In this document: positions 55,441-64,000 of the stretch, in pieces | Position numbering within the stretch: the stretch's first letter is position 1 | Layout: each line of letters begins with the position of its first letter | Source of the DNA: Streptococcus cristatus | GTDB lineage: Bacteria; Bacillota; Bacilli; Lactobacillales; Streptococcaceae | DNA length: 64,000 nt | Assembly: GCF_003943515.1 (NCBI RefSeq) | Contig: NZ_RJPT01000003.1 | Location: 62,001-126,000 of the forward strand | Direction of reading: 5' to 3' | Notes under the pieces: model-generated | The model's input: the letters and a program-made list of their open reading frames with translations, nothing else | Databases searched by the model: none | What the model was told of the DNA's origin: nothing | Made by a program: the position numbers and the translations under genes

Positions 55441-56359
55441 AAGGTTTTTCCGTCATTTAATTGAATCGCTTAAGAGCCTTAAGCGGAATGGTTGGATGAC
55501 AGTCGCAGCTGTGAGTTCAGTCACGATTACTCTCAGTTTAGTTGCTATCTTTGCCTCTGTTATTTTAAATACCGCAAAGCTAGCGTCTGATATTTCAAAT
55601 AACGTTCGTATTGTTGTCTATATGCGCAAAGACATCGCTGATAACAGCACAACAATCGTTAAAGAAGGTCAGACAGTTAAAAATACTGATTACCACAAGA
55701 TTTATGACGCCCTAACTTCAATGGATCATGTCTCAAAAGTTACTTACTCAAGTAAAGAAGAGCAGTATGAAAAGCTGACAGAGACAATGGGAAGTGAATG
55801 GAAGGTCTTTGAGGGGGATTCAAACCCACTTTATGACGCTTACATTGTCGATACGACAGAGCATAAATATGTAGATTCCGTTGCGGCAGAAGCCAAGAAG
55901 CTGGAAGGCGTTTCGGAAGTGCAGGATGGTGGAGCTAATACGAAAAAACTCTTTGCTCTATCTGATTTTATCCGAGTATGGGGACTGGTAGGAGCAGGCT
56001 TGCTCATCTTTATTGCAGTCTTCCTGATTTCCAATACTATTCGGATTACCATTATCTCACGGAGCCGTGAAATTCAGATTATGCGTTTGGTAGGGGCAAA
56101 AAATAGCTATATCCGCGGTCCCTTCTTATTTGAAGGCGCTTGGATTGGCTTGCTAGGTTCAGTTTTACCAGTAGCTTTAGTTTATTTTGGTTATAATATG
56201 GCCTATCAAACCATGAATAAAAATCTTGTTGCGCAAAATCTTTCCATGATTGAGCCACACTTGTTTGTCCCTGCTATGATTGGGGCTGTATCAGTCTTGG
56301 GAATCTTTATCGGTTCACTTGGTTCATCCATCTCCATGAGACGCTTCTTGAAGATTTAA
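55433..56359 (+). CDS. ftsX: cell-division membrane protein FtsX
   Basis: 308 residues from ATG 55433, overlapping the ftsE stop by eight bases; an upstream in-frame ATG inside ftsE is less likely. Four membrane segments: one near residue 25-45, a large extracellular loop (about 50-165), and three in the last half. The ending SRSREIQIMRLVGAKNSYIRGPF is the FtsX/MacB-type coupling region, given here as the shorter marker REIQIMRLVGA. It transmits FtsE ATP hydrolysis to extracellular hydrolase control. Confidence 0.96.
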   Translation: MIRRFFRHLIESLKSLKRNGWMTVAAVSSVTITLSLVAIFASVILNTAKLASDISNNVRIVVYMRKDIADNSTTIVKEGQTVKNTDYHKIYDALTSMDHVSKVTYSSKEEQYEKLTETMGSEWKVFEGDSNPLYDAYIVDTTEHKYVDSVAAEAKKLEGVSEVQDGGANTKKLFALSDFIRVWGLVGAGLLIFIAVFLISNTIRITIISRSREIQIMRLVGAKNSYIRGPFLFEGAWIGLLGSVLPVALVYFGYNMAYQTMNKNLVAQNLSMIEPHLFVPAMIGAVSVLGIFIGSLGSSISMRRFLKI

Positions 56360-56366
56360 TAAAAAA

Positions 56367-56383
56367 ACAGCCGTGTAGGCTGT
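56367..56383 (-). terminator. terminator for the minus-strand small membrane gene
   Basis: ACAGCC-gtgta-GGCTGT with an A-run on its left, which is a T-run on the minus strand. Confidence 0.65.
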
Positions 56384-56392
56384 TCGGATTGA

Positions 56393-56422
56393 AAACAAAC
56401 ATCATTTGGTGTTTGTTTTTTT
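56393..56422 (+). terminator. terminator after ftsX
   Basis: AAACAAACA, eight-base loop, TGTTTGTTT, then T-run. Confidence 0.8.
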
Positions 56423-56447
56423 ATTGCATTAAAAGTATAAATTATTG

Positions 56448-56645
56448 CTATCGCTTTGTTTTCGATAGGCCGAGGCTGATTATAATGAGGGTAAAAAAGA
56501 ATGCAGACAAGAGGCCTTTTGTGGTACTGTTTAGAAAAGGCTTGTCAAAAACATAAAAATTATAAGCAGAAAAACCTAATCCAAGGAGAGTTATCATGGC
56601 TGAAATAGCCAGCAGAATTAACCAAATTTTTCTTTTATCCATCAT
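56448..56645 (-). CDS. small two-span membrane protein, unknown
   Basis: 65 residues from ATG 56645 (an adjacent ATG at 56642 is equally possible), with AAGGATGG upstream on the minus strand. Two hydrophobic segments with a short loop containing FYVFDKPF and a basic tail SKTKR. No family recognised. It is flanked by terminators and convergent with ftsX, so it is expressed alone. Confidence 0.6.
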   Translation of the reverse strand: MMDKRKIWLILLAISAMITLLGLGFSAYNFYVFDKPFLNSTTKGLLSAFFFTLIIISLGLSKTKR

Positions 56646-56835
56646 GAAGACCATCCTTTTTTTTCTATGGACTAAGTATATCATAATAAGCAAAAAGCGA
56701 CAAGACATGGAAGTCAGGTGGCTGAATAATTTTCTGCCCTTTTTCTAGAGCCTTCTCTTTCCATTCTTATATAGAAATAGTCATTTAGCAACTAATTAAA
56801 AATGAGACAGTCTTGTTATCTGCCTCATTATCAGT

Positions 56836-57471
56836 TTATTGGAAAAATGGATTGAAATTCTTTTCGTGGCCAATCGTTGTGTCATTTCCATGGCCGGGAT
56901 AGACACGATAGTCTTTGGGCAAGACAAATAACTCTTCGCGGATGCTAGCAAGGAGCTGGTCCATATTACCAGTTGGTAGATCTGTACGGCCGATGGTTTC
57001 ACGGAAGAGGGCATCACCAGTCAGGACGACCTGATCTTCTGGGAAAATAATGGAAACTCCTCCGATAGAATGACCAGGGGTTGGAACAACGTAGAAAGAA
57101 AAGTCATCCAGCTGGTAGTCCTCGTGATAGTTGAAAAAATATTCAGCAGGTCTGAGAATGACGTCTTCCAAATCTGCATGGCGGTCGAGACCTGAAAGAT
57201 TATCAGTAGGAGTATAGAGCCAGCTTGCTTCGCTCTCAGCTACATAGACGGGTGGATTGGCAAAATTATCTCGGACCTTATCCAGACTCATGATATGATC
57301 GTAATGCGTATGAGTCAGTAAAATAGCTGTGATGGGTTTAGCAATTTCTTCTAGCTTGCGTTGAATCTTCCGCCAGTCGCTGCCAGGGTCAACGACGATG
57401 ACATGACGGTCATTTTCAAGGACATAAGTATTTTCAAAAGCAATGAGATTGACAATTTTGTGAACTTTCAT
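56836..57471 (-). CDS. metallo-beta-lactamase-fold hydrolase (glyoxalase II-like)
   Basis: 211 residues. Metal-binding motif THTHYDH, then PTPGHSIGGVS and LTGDALFRETIGRTDLPTG, and a final PGHGNDTTIGHEKNFNP, together the glyoxalase II/YcbL pattern. Such enzymes hydrolyse glutathione or other thioesters; streptococcal substrates are uncertain. AAAGGAAG lies before the ATG on the minus strand. Divergent from dinG, with about 130 bases between. Confidence 0.92.
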   Translation of the reverse strand: MKVHKIVNLIAFENTYVLENDRHVIVVDPGSDWRKIQRKLEEIAKPITAILLTHTHYDHIMSLDKVRDNFANPPVYVAESEASWLYTPTDNLSGLDRHADLEDVILRPAEYFFNYHEDYQLDDFSFYVVPTPGHSIGGVSIIFPEDQVVLTGDALFRETIGRTDLPTGNMDQLLASIREELFVLPKDYRVYPGHGNDTTIGHEKNFNPFFQ

Positions 57472-57585
57472 TGGGCTTCCTTTGCGTATGTTTTCTCACT
57501 AAAGAGTGTAACAAAAAAGCAGAAATTTTGCACAAAATTAATTTTGAGGCTCAGCTTATTTTCAGATGTTTCAAGCTGGCATTTG

Positions 57586-57594
57586 TGATATAAT
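57586..57594 (+). promoter_or_regulatory. extended -10 promoter of dinG, predicting a near-leaderless mRNA
   Basis: TGATATAAT ends nine bases before ATG 57604, so the transcript should start two or three bases before the ATG. Confidence 0.6.
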
Positions 57595-57603
57595 CATAGC
57601 AGT

Positions 57604-60048
57604 ATGACACAATCGAACTATAAATATGCTGTCATCGACTTGGAGGCTACAAGTGCGAACAGCAATGCAAAAATTATTCAAATCGGCATTGTCATCATTG
57701 AAAATGGGGTGATTTGCCAAACGTATGAAACAGATGTGAATCCGCATGAGGATCTGGATGAGCATATTAAACAGCTGACAGGATTGGATGATCAGCGCTT
57801 ACGCCAAGCTCCGGATTTTTCACAGGTTGCCCGTGAAGTTTATGAACTGATTGAAGATGCGATTTTTGTCGCTCATAATGTCAAGTTTGATGCCAATTTA
57901 TTGGCAGAAGCTCTCTTTTGGGAAGGCTTTGACCTGCTGACTCCGAGAGTGGATACGGTGGAACTGGCTCAGGTTTTTTACCCGACCTTTGATAAATATG
58001 CCTTAGGAAATCTATGCGAGCTTCTGGAGATTCCTCTGGAAAATGCTCATACCGCCTTAGCAGATGCTCAGGCAACAGCTCAGCTATTTCTAAAAATCCA
58101 GAAAAAGATGGCTGGACTGCCAAAAGCTTTGCTGGAGAAGGTGCTGGAATTTTCCGATAGTCTCATCTATGAGTCACGGTTAGCGATCGAAGAGATTTTT
58201 CAGTCGATGCCAGACTATTCTGGTCAGGCTTTGCAAGAGACGCATGGTATCTTTTTGAAAAAGCCAAGAATCCTGCCGCCTGAAAAGAAACTTTCGCAGG
58301 ACTTTCTAACCAACCTTTATCTGCTGGGGCTGGACGAGCGCCCCGACCAGCTGAGATTTGCGCAGTATGTGACTGAGGCACTTAGTCAGACTGCGGCTAG
58401 CTTTTTGGAGGCTCAGACAGGACTTGGCAAGACCTTTGGCTATTTATTACCTATTTTAGTTCATGGTCAGGAAAGAGTTTTGGTGACCGTTCCGACGAAG
58501 ATTTTACAGGACCAGCTGATGCAAAAGGAAGGCCGACTCTTAGAGGAAGTCTTTCATATCTCCTTCCATAATCTCAAAAGTTCCGAAAATTATCTGAAAT
58601 TAGATCATTTTTATCAAAGTCTATCGGTCTTGGATGATAATCGACTTGTTAATCGTTGCAAAATGCAGCTTTTGGTTTGGCTGACAGAGACCGAGACGGG
58701 TGATTTAAATGAAATCGGTCAAGCTTATCGTTTCGAGTCTTACTTTAGTCAGATACGCCATGATGGGAAATTAAGTAAGCATTCACTTTTTTATGAAGAG
58801 GATTTTTGGCGACTGGGGCAGGTCAAGGCAGCTAGCAGTCGTGTCGTGATTACCAATCATGCTTATCTTTTGACGCGCCTTGAAGATGACCAGTCTTTGC
58901 TGGACAATCGGACGCTGGTGGTGGACGAGGCCCAGAAAATGTTTTTTGCCTTGGAAAGTTTTTCGCAGGCCAGTATCAATTTGACCAAACAATTGCAAAC
59001 TATCAGTCAGGCTCTGCAGACAGAAAAACGGATTTTACAAGAACGCCTCTTGCAAAGCATCCAATTTGAATTGGCGGATGCTGCTGAAAAGCAGCGGGGT
59101 AAGACCAGTGAATTGGATTCCCAGAAGATAGCCAAGCTACGTCAGGATGTGTCTGAGCTGGATGAGAGCTTGCTGCCAGAGCTCAGGGAATTGTTTTCAA
59201 TCAAGTACCAATACTATTGGCTAACGGAAGAACAATTTGCAGACCATCGGGTGACAAGGCTTCATGCTGGGCGCTCAGAACTGATGAGATTTAAGGATTT
59301 CCTGCCTGATACAGTTAAGGTAATCTTAGTTTCTTCTACTTTGGAGATTAGTTCCAAGGTGAATTTGCCTCAATTACTAGGTTTTAAGGATTATCATTTT
59401 TACAAACTTCCTCAGCAAAAGAAGCCCCTGCAAAAACTTTTTTTAGATCTTGATTTTTCAGATGTGGTGGAGTTATCAACGCAGGAATATGCTGAGGGGA
59501 TTGTTGCAAGCTTGGAGAGCTTAGCTCTACTGAATCTGCCGATGGTGGTTCTCTTTACCTCCAAGGATTTATTGCTGGCCACTTCAGACCAGCTGACCTT
59601 GCCACATTTGGCCCAGTATAAGAACGGCGAGCCAGCCAATATCAAGCGTCGTTTTGATAAGGGAGAGGCGCCCATCTTGCTAGGAGCAGGCAGTTTTTGG
59701 GAAGGAGCGGATTTTGCTCAGCAAGAGCAAATCATTCAGCTCATCACGCGGATTCCTTTTGACAATCCCAAAGATTTTTTTGTTCAAAAAATCAATCATC
59801 ATCTGAAGGAAGAAGGCAAAAATCCTTTTTACGATTATCAGTTACCGTCAGCTATTTTACGATTGAAGCAGGCCATGGGGCGAACCCGTCGTAATGAACA
59901 CCAGAAGTCGGCGGTTATTCTTTTGGACAAGCGTATTTCAACCAAACGTTACGGTCGGCAAATCCAGCAAAATCTAAATCAGCTGGCATCTTTAGAAATG
60001 CTTTCTCAGCGGGATATTGTAAAGGAATTAAAAGAATTTTTCGACTAA
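57604..60048 (+). CDS. dinG: DinG-family protein: 3'-5' exonuclease fused to helicase-like domain
   Basis: 814 residues. The N-terminal DEDDh exonuclease (about 1-165) has Asp12-x-Glu14 in VIDLEAT, HNVKFDANLL and HTALADAQAT. The rest is XPD-like: Walker A QTGLGKTFGYL, DEAQ box VVDEAQ, and late GSFWEGADF and MGRTRR. The four cysteines of the iron-sulphur cluster of E. coli DinG are absent, as in other Firmicute forms, where the exonuclease may be the main activity. A role in DNA repair is likely. Confidence 0.93.
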   Translation: MTQSNYKYAVIDLEATSANSNAKIIQIGIVIIENGVICQTYETDVNPHEDLDEHIKQLTGLDDQRLRQAPDFSQVAREVYELIEDAIFVAHNVKFDANLLAEALFWEGFDLLTPRVDTVELAQVFYPTFDKYALGNLCELLEIPLENAHTALADAQATAQLFLKIQKKMAGLPKALLEKVLEFSDSLIYESRLAIEEIFQSMPDYSGQALQETHGIFLKKPRILPPEKKLSQDFLTNLYLLGLDERPDQLRFAQYVTEALSQTAASFLEAQTGLGKTFGYLLPILVHGQERVLVTVPTKILQDQLMQKEGRLLEEVFHISFHNLKSSENYLKLDHFYQSLSVLDDNRLVNRCKMQLLVWLTETETGDLNEIGQAYRFESYFSQIRHDGKLSKHSLFYEEDFWRLGQVKAASSRVVITNHAYLLTRLEDDQSLLDNRTLVVDEAQKMFFALESFSQASINLTKQLQTISQALQTEKRILQERLLQSIQFELADAAEKQRGKTSELDSQKIAKLRQDVSELDESLLPELRELFSIKYQYYWLTEEQFADHRVTRLHAGRSELMRFKDFLPDTVKVILVSSTLEISSKVNLPQLLGFKDYHFYKLPQQKKPLQKLFLDLDFSDVVELSTQEYAEGIVASLESLALLNLPMVVLFTSKDLLLATSDQLTLPHLAQYKNGEPANIKRRFDKGEAPILLGAGSFWEGADFAQQEQIIQLITRIPFDNPKDFFVQKINHHLKEEGKNPFYDYQLPSAILRLKQAMGRTRRNEHQKSAVILLDKRISTKRYGRQIQQNLNQLASLEMLSQRDIVKELKEFFD

Positions 60049-60057
60049 AACTGCTTG

Positions 60058-60086
60058 AAAACAGTCAATTTTATCTGGCTGTTTTT
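60058..60086 (+). terminator. terminator after dinG
   Basis: AAAACAG ... CTGTTTTT with a 14-base loop. Confidence 0.6.
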
Positions 60087-60162
60087 CTAAATGATTGCAA
60101 ATTTTCTCGGCACTGATGCCAAAAATCTGCTATAATGAAAAGAATAGAAAGAAGGTTATGAC

Positions 60163-61137
60163 ATGAAAAAGAATCTACCAGGAATTGCTCTATCATTTGC
60201 AATAGCAGCTATTGCCATTTATTTAGGGAATTGGTTTCCGCTGATTGGATCCAGTGTTTTTGCCATTGTTTTAGGAATTTTGCTTAGTAATTTATGGAAA
60301 CTACCAGACTCCTTTCAGCCGGGCTTGACCTATTCAGGAAAGAAACTGCTTCAATATTCTATTATCTTTTTAGGCTTTTCCATGTCAATCGGCAAGGTCT
60401 CTGTAACGGGCTTATCCTCTCTGAAGATTAGTATTTTGACTATTTTGATCACTTTTTTGGCGGCTTATGCCGCTGGGAAATTCTTCAAAATGAGACGTGT
60501 TTTAACCATTTTGATTGGCTTTGGAACGGCTATCTGCGGTGGATCGGCTATTGCAGCAGCTTCGCCTATTTTAGAAGCAGAAGAAGAGGATATTGCTCTT
60601 TCCATTTCAACCATCTTCTTTTTCAATATTTTAGCTGTTTTCATCTTTCCTTTTCTGGGGCATCTCATGCAAATGTCCGATGCCTATTTTGGGACTTGGG
60701 CAGGGACGGCCATCAATGATACTTCGTCAGTCGTCGCGGCAGGTTATACTTACAGTCAAGCGGCGGGCGATTTGGCAACCATTGTCAAACTAAGCCGAGC
60801 GCTGATGATTGTACCCGCCTGTCTCATCTTTGCAGGCTATCGCTATGTTCGAGATAAGCGGTCAGCTCAAAAAGTAGACCTCAAGAAGATTTTTCCTTGG
60901 TTTATTTTGTGGTTTGTCTTGGCTTCTGTAGTGAGTAGTTTGGGAATTTTCCCATCAAATCTAGTTCCTTACACAAAGCTGTTGTCTCAATGGCTGATGG
61001 CTATGGCCTTAGCCGGGATTGGAGCCAAGGTTTCATTCAAACAGTTCAGGGAGGCTGGAGCGGGACCTTTATTAACTGGAGCTTTTGCTTGGTTCTGCGT
61101 CGCAGTTTCTAGCTTGATTATCCAATATTTTTTGTAA
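60163..61137 (+). CDS. YeiH-family membrane protein (putative sulfate exporter family)
   Basis: 324 residues, about ten membrane segments. Family marks: IFLGFSMSIGKV, GFGTAICGGSAIAA and WAGTAINDTSSVVAA. The family is annotated as putative sulfate exporters, but transport has rarely been shown. AAGAAGG lies before the ATG and a TGC-TATAAT box about 30 bases upstream. Terminates 12 bases before rodA, so the two may be cotranscribed. Confidence 0.9.
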   Translation: MKKNLPGIALSFAIAAIAIYLGNWFPLIGSSVFAIVLGILLSNLWKLPDSFQPGLTYSGKKLLQYSIIFLGFSMSIGKVSVTGLSSLKISILTILITFLAAYAAGKFFKMRRVLTILIGFGTAICGGSAIAAASPILEAEEEDIALSISTIFFFNILAVFIFPFLGHLMQMSDAYFGTWAGTAINDTSSVVAAGYTYSQAAGDLATIVKLSRALMIVPACLIFAGYRYVRDKRSAQKVDLKKIFPWFILWFVLASVVSSLGIFPSNLVPYTKLLSQWLMAMALAGIGAKVSFKQFREAGAGPLLTGAFAWFCVAVSSLIIQYFL

Positions 61138-61149
61138 GAAAGGAAAATT

Positions 61150-62382
61150 ATGCCTTCACAGCGAAGAACATTTGAGTCTCGGATTGATTACAGCTTGCTT
61201 TTACCTGTCTTGCTCTTACTATCAATCGGAGTTACAGCTATTTATATAGCGGTTAGTCATGATTATCCAAATAATGTCTTGCAGATTGTTGGTCAGCAAG
61301 TAGTTTGGATTTTATTAGGCTTTCTGATTAGCTTTATCGTTATGTTTTTTAACACTAAGTTTCTTTGGAAGATGACGCCTTTTCTGTATGTTTTAGGCTT
61401 AGGACTTATGGTTCTTCCGCTTGTATTTTATAGTGAGAGCTTAGTGGCTTCTACAGGGGCGAAAAACTGGGTATCTATTCGCGGGGTTACTCTCTTTCAG
61501 CCATCTGAATTTATGAAAATCTCTTATATTTTAATGCTGTCACGAGTCGTAGTGAAGTTTCTGCAGCAAAATAAGAACTATGAGCGAACCATTGCTTTAG
61601 ATCTCTTTTTGATTGTAAAATTAGCATTATACACCTTGCCAGTCTTGTTTCTTTTAGCCTTGCAGAGTGATTTGGGGACAGCTCTAGTATTTGCTGCGAT
61701 TTACTGCGGCATTGTTCTCTTATCTGGTGTTTCGTGGAAGATTATTCTACCGGTTTTCTTGACAGTATCCCTTCTTTTTACTGTCTTTATGTTGATCTTT
61801 ATTTCAAATGGTGGCCGTGCTTTTCTCCATGGGTTAGGGATGCCGACTTACCAGATCAATCGGATCTCAGCCTGGCTCCATCCATTTGAATATGCTCAGA
61901 CAGTAACTTATCAGCAGGCACAAGGACAGATTGCTATTGGAAGTGGTGGTTTGCTAGGTCAAGGATTTAATGTCTCAAATCTTCTAGTACCTGTCCGTGA
62001 AAGTGATATGATTTTCACTGTAATTGCAGAGGATTTTGGTTTTCTTGGTTCGAGTTTGGTGATTGTTATTTATCTGTTCTTGATTCATCGTATGCTTCAG
62101 ATTACTATCAAGTCCAACAATCAGTTCTATACCTATATCTCGACCGGTCTCATTATGATGCTGCTCTTTCATATTTTTGAAAATATTGGTGCTGTGACAG
62201 GGATTTTGCCTTTGACAGGGATTCCTCTCCCCTTCATTTCTCAAGGGGGGTCCTCCATTGTCAGCAATCTCATCGGAATCGGTCTCTTACTGTCTGTCTC
62301 TTATCAAAATAGCCTAGAAGAAGAGAAGCATGCGGTGACTCCGTCTGTTCGTAAAAAAATTGTCCTTAGAAAAATAAAATAA
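61150..62382 (+). CDS. rodA: SEDS-family peptidoglycan polymerase RodA
   Basis: 410 residues, about ten membrane segments. SEDS signatures: GAKNWVSIRG and FQPSEFMKISYI, ALQSDLGTALVF, and the late GILPLTGIPLPFISQGGSS (shortened). The catalytic Asp of the family fits the QSDLGT motif. It polymerises lipid II with a class B penicillin-binding protein for side-wall growth; cocci use it for peripheral growth. AAAGGA precedes the ATG. The FtsW paralogue usually lies elsewhere; gene order with gyrB favours RodA. Confidence 0.93.
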   Translation: MPSQRRTFESRIDYSLLLPVLLLLSIGVTAIYIAVSHDYPNNVLQIVGQQVVWILLGFLISFIVMFFNTKFLWKMTPFLYVLGLGLMVLPLVFYSESLVASTGAKNWVSIRGVTLFQPSEFMKISYILMLSRVVVKFLQQNKNYERTIALDLFLIVKLALYTLPVLFLLALQSDLGTALVFAAIYCGIVLLSGVSWKIILPVFLTVSLLFTVFMLIFISNGGRAFLHGLGMPTYQINRISAWLHPFEYAQTVTYQQAQGQIAIGSGGLLGQGFNVSNLLVPVRESDMIFTVIAEDFGFLGSSLVIVIYLFLIHRMLQITIKSNNQFYTYISTGLIMMLLFHIFENIGAVTGILPLTGIPLPFISQGGSSIVSNLIGIGLLLSVSYQNSLEEEKHAVTPSVRKKIVLRKIK

Positions 62383-62418
62383 GAAATGGATACCTCGTAT
62401 CCTAGAAAGGTGTTTTAT

Positions 62419-62967
62419 ATGAAAAAAGTAGCTCTTATGTTAGCCAATGGCTTTGAAGAAATAGAAGCTCTCACCGTTGTTGATGTCTTGCGTCGCGCAG
62501 GCTTTATCTGTGATATGATTGGTTTTGAGGAGGCTGTGACAGGTTCTCATCAGATTACTGTCAAAGCGGATCAAGTCTGGAATGGGAATCTATCTGCCTA
62601 TGATATGGTTGTTCTTCCAGGCGGTATGCCAGGATCAACAAATCTGCGAGATGATGACCGCCTAATGGAAGTTCTACAGGAATTTCAAGCAGAAGATAAA
62701 TTTGTCGCAGCGATTTGTGCGGCTCCTATTGCCCTTGACCGCGCAGGCCTGCTGAATGGCAAGAACTTCACTTGCTATGATGGAGTGGAAGCCAACATTG
62801 AGAAGGGTAGCTATCAGAAGCAGACCGTTGTCGTAGATGGAAAGTTAATCACCAGCCGTGGCCCATCTACAGCCCTGCCTTTTGCCTATGAGTTGGTTCA
62901 CCAGCTAGGTGGAGATGCGGATCAATTGGCAAGTTCTATGCTTTTTAAAGACGTTTTTGAGAAGTAA
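62419..62967 (+). CDS. DJ-1/PfpI-family protein (ThiJ-like)
   Basis: 182 residues from ATG 62419 (AGAAAGG upstream); an ATG at 62386 lacks a ribosome site. The nucleophile-elbow cysteine is in FVAAICAAPIAL, with the conserved acidic residue in GFEEIEA. Such proteins act as chaperones, deglycases or glyoxalases; the exact activity is unsettled. Ends at hairpin 62966-62998. Confidence 0.9.
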   Translation: MKKVALMLANGFEEIEALTVVDVLRRAGFICDMIGFEEAVTGSHQITVKADQVWNGNLSAYDMVVLPGGMPGSTNLRDDDRLMEVLQEFQAEDKFVAAICAAPIALDRAGLLNGKNFTCYDGVEANIEKGSYQKQTVVVDGKLITSRGPSTALPFAYELVHQLGGDADQLASSMLFKDVFEK

Positions 62968-62998
62968 AAAATTCACTCGATTTTCGAGTGAATTTTTT
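62966..62998 (+). terminator. terminator after the DJ-1 gene
   Basis: AAAAATTCACTCGA ... TCGAGTGAATTTTTT. Confidence 0.9.
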
Positions 62999-63074
62999 CT
63001 GTCTAAGTTGGATGAAAAATCTATGAAAATATGCTATTTCATCATAAATAAAAGCCCCTTTTTTTCAAAAAATA

Positions 63075-63083
63075 TGGTATAAT
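63075..63083 (+). promoter_or_regulatory. extended -10 promoter, predicting a leaderless mRNA for the HAD gene before gyrB
   Basis: TGGTATAAT ends seven bases before ATG 63091. Confidence 0.65.
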
Positions 63084-63090
63084 AAAGGGT

Positions 63091-63669
63091 ATGAATTATC
63101 AAGATTACATCTGGGATTTAGGTGGGACTCTCTTGGATAATTATGGGACTTCTACCGCAGCTTTTGTCCATACCTTGCAGGACTTTGGTCTAACTGCGAG
63201 TCATGATGAAGTTTATAAGGCTCTCAAGGTTTCGACAGAGTATGCAGTCCGCCAGTTTGCCCCTAGAAACAAGGAATTTTTAAAGGCTTATAAGGCCAAC
63301 GAGGCTAAGGCATTAGAGCATCCGATTTTATTTGACGGTGCATCAGAATTATTGGCGCAAATTATCCAGCAAGGTGGCAGAAACTTTTTGATTTCTCACC
63401 GAGATGATCAGGTGTTAGAGATTTTGCAGAAGACGCAGATTGGTCTTTATTTTACAGAAGTAGTGACGGCTATTAATGGTTTTAAACGTAAGCCAGATCC
63501 TGAGTCTATGCTGTATTTAAAAGACAAGTACCAGATTCAGTCTGGGCTGGTTATAGGAGATCGACCGATTGATATCGAAGCTGGTCAGGCGGCAGGATTT
63601 AGCTGCTATCTCTTTGATAATATGAGAAATCTTGAAGAATTTGTAGATATTGAACTAGAAAAGGAATAA
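63091..63669 (+). CDS. HAD-superfamily phosphatase (subfamily IA)
   Basis: 192 residues. [10 protein letters not shown] supplies the nucleophile (DxGGT form), FLISHRDD motif [11 protein letters not shown] motif III and [11 protein letters not shown] motif IV. The helical cap resembles phosphoglycolate phosphatase relatives. The gyrB start is one base beyond its stop, so the two are translated together from what appears to be a leaderless message. Substrate unknown. Confidence 0.88.
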   Translation: MNYQDYIWDLGGTLLDNYGTSTAAFVHTLQDFGLTASHDEVYKALKVSTEYAVRQFAPRNKEFLKAYKANEAKALEHPILFDGASELLAQIIQQGGRNFLISHRDDQVLEILQKTQIGLYFTEVVTAINGFKRKPDPESMLYLKDKYQIQSGLVIGDRPIDIEAGQAAGFSCYLFDNMRNLEEFVDIELEKE

Positions 63670-63670
63670 C

Positions 63671-64000
63671 ATGACAGAAGAAAAGCAACAAGACATACAA
63701 GCGCAAGAATATGACGCCAGTCAGATTCAGGTCTTGGAGGGCTTAGAAGCCGTTCGGATGCGCCCTGGTATGTATATTGGTTCGACCTCCAAGGAAGGTC
63801 TGCACCACTTAGTATGGGAAATTGTTGACAACTCGATTGATGAGGCCTTGGCTGGCTTTGCCACTCATATTCAAGTCTTTATTGAAAAAGATAATTCGAT
63901 TACAGTTGTTGACGATGGTCGAGGCATTCCCGTTGACATTCAGGAGAAAACAGGTCGCCCAGCTGTGGAAACTGTCTTTACTGTCCTTCACGCAGGAGGA
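63671..64000 (+). CDS. gyrB: DNA gyrase subunit B, N-terminal part
   Basis: Open to the right edge; 110 codons are present. [19 protein letters not shown], cited by its core [10 protein letters not shown], and the ATPase Asn-Asp segment [12 protein letters not shown] with DDGRGIP are intact. It differs from parE at 16174 (VDNAVDEAL there) and lies after rodA/HAD as gyrB does in pneumococcus. With GyrA it introduces negative supercoils. The missing 3' part prevents checking the TOPRIM motif that would separate GyrB from ParE, but parE is already accounted for. Confidence 0.92.
   Translation, partial: MTEEKQQDIQAQEYDASQIQVLEGLEAVRMRPGMYIGSTSKEGLHHLVWEIVDNSIDEALAGFATHIQVFIEKDNSITVVDDGRGIPVDIQEKTGRPAVETVFTVLHAGG

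Overview
This is the chromosome of a low-GC Gram-positive coccus, most likely an oral Streptococcus of the sanguinis/gordonii type. Evidence: an LPXTG cell-wall ecto-5'-nucleotidase like NT5E of S. sanguinis, MurM/MurN branching enzymes, two PyrR-controlled pyrimidine transcripts, a 400-residue ribosomal protein S1, the lacT-lacF-lacE-lacG phospho-galactosidase operon, and the streptococcal order rodA - DJ-1 - HAD - gyrB. No phage, insertion sequence, CRISPR array or plasmid gene was seen. The identification rests on recognised families and gene order, not on a database search.

Layout. 1-1429: end of a sirtuin gene and a convergent CpsY/MtaR regulator. 1540-4339: three tandem paralogues of one-pass membrane proteins, each with two copies of an extracytoplasmic domain. 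4389-12723: pyrimidine synthesis (pyrK-pyrDb, pyrF, pyrE, pyrC) with two PyrR attenuators, interleaved with a membrane glycosyltransferase-like protein, ung and mutX. 12865-15123: nt5e, convergent with plsY. 16174-25297: parE and parC, separated by a 4.7-kb AT-rich accessory block (transglutaminase-like protein, cytosolic EndA-like nuclease, two unknowns, an aminoglycoside adenylyltransferase, a CPBP protease). 25438-29624: ilvE, a small protein, tRNA-Tyr and tRNA-Gln, rpsA, a membrane-anchored matrixin-type metalloprotease and a small membrane protein. 29871-34608: the lactose PTS operon with an antiterminator leader. 34793-41594: an ABC-F protein, an Rgg regulator with an MFS exporter, a thioesterase/HAD pair and tpiA. 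41614-50409: a two-headed cell-wall hydrolase facing murN-murM-HAD-HD hydrolase, then a DUF1934 gene. 50435-64000: a manganese-riboswitch-controlled P-type ATPase, prfB with its programmed frameshift, ftsEX, a metallo-beta-lactamase protein, dinG, a YeiH protein, rodA, a DJ-1 protein, a HAD phosphatase and the start of gyrB.

Functional themes: pyrimidine synthesis with external nucleotide salvage; lactose uptake and cleavage; cell-wall building and remodelling (rodA, ftsEX, murMN, GH25/CHAP hydrolase); and DNA topology and repair (parE, parC, gyrB, ung, mutX, dinG).

The most unusual signals are non-coding. (1) Seven genes have an extended -10 box ending only 6-9 bases before their ATG, predicting leaderless mRNAs. 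(2) A 175-177-bp element with three hairpins occurs three times: twice as a two-way terminator between convergent genes, and once inside the lac operon, where it has lost the T-runs. (3) Two intergenic regions carry arrays of similar short hairpins whose stems differ by compensatory changes. The accessory pair between parE and parC is the best candidate for an undescribed protein system.
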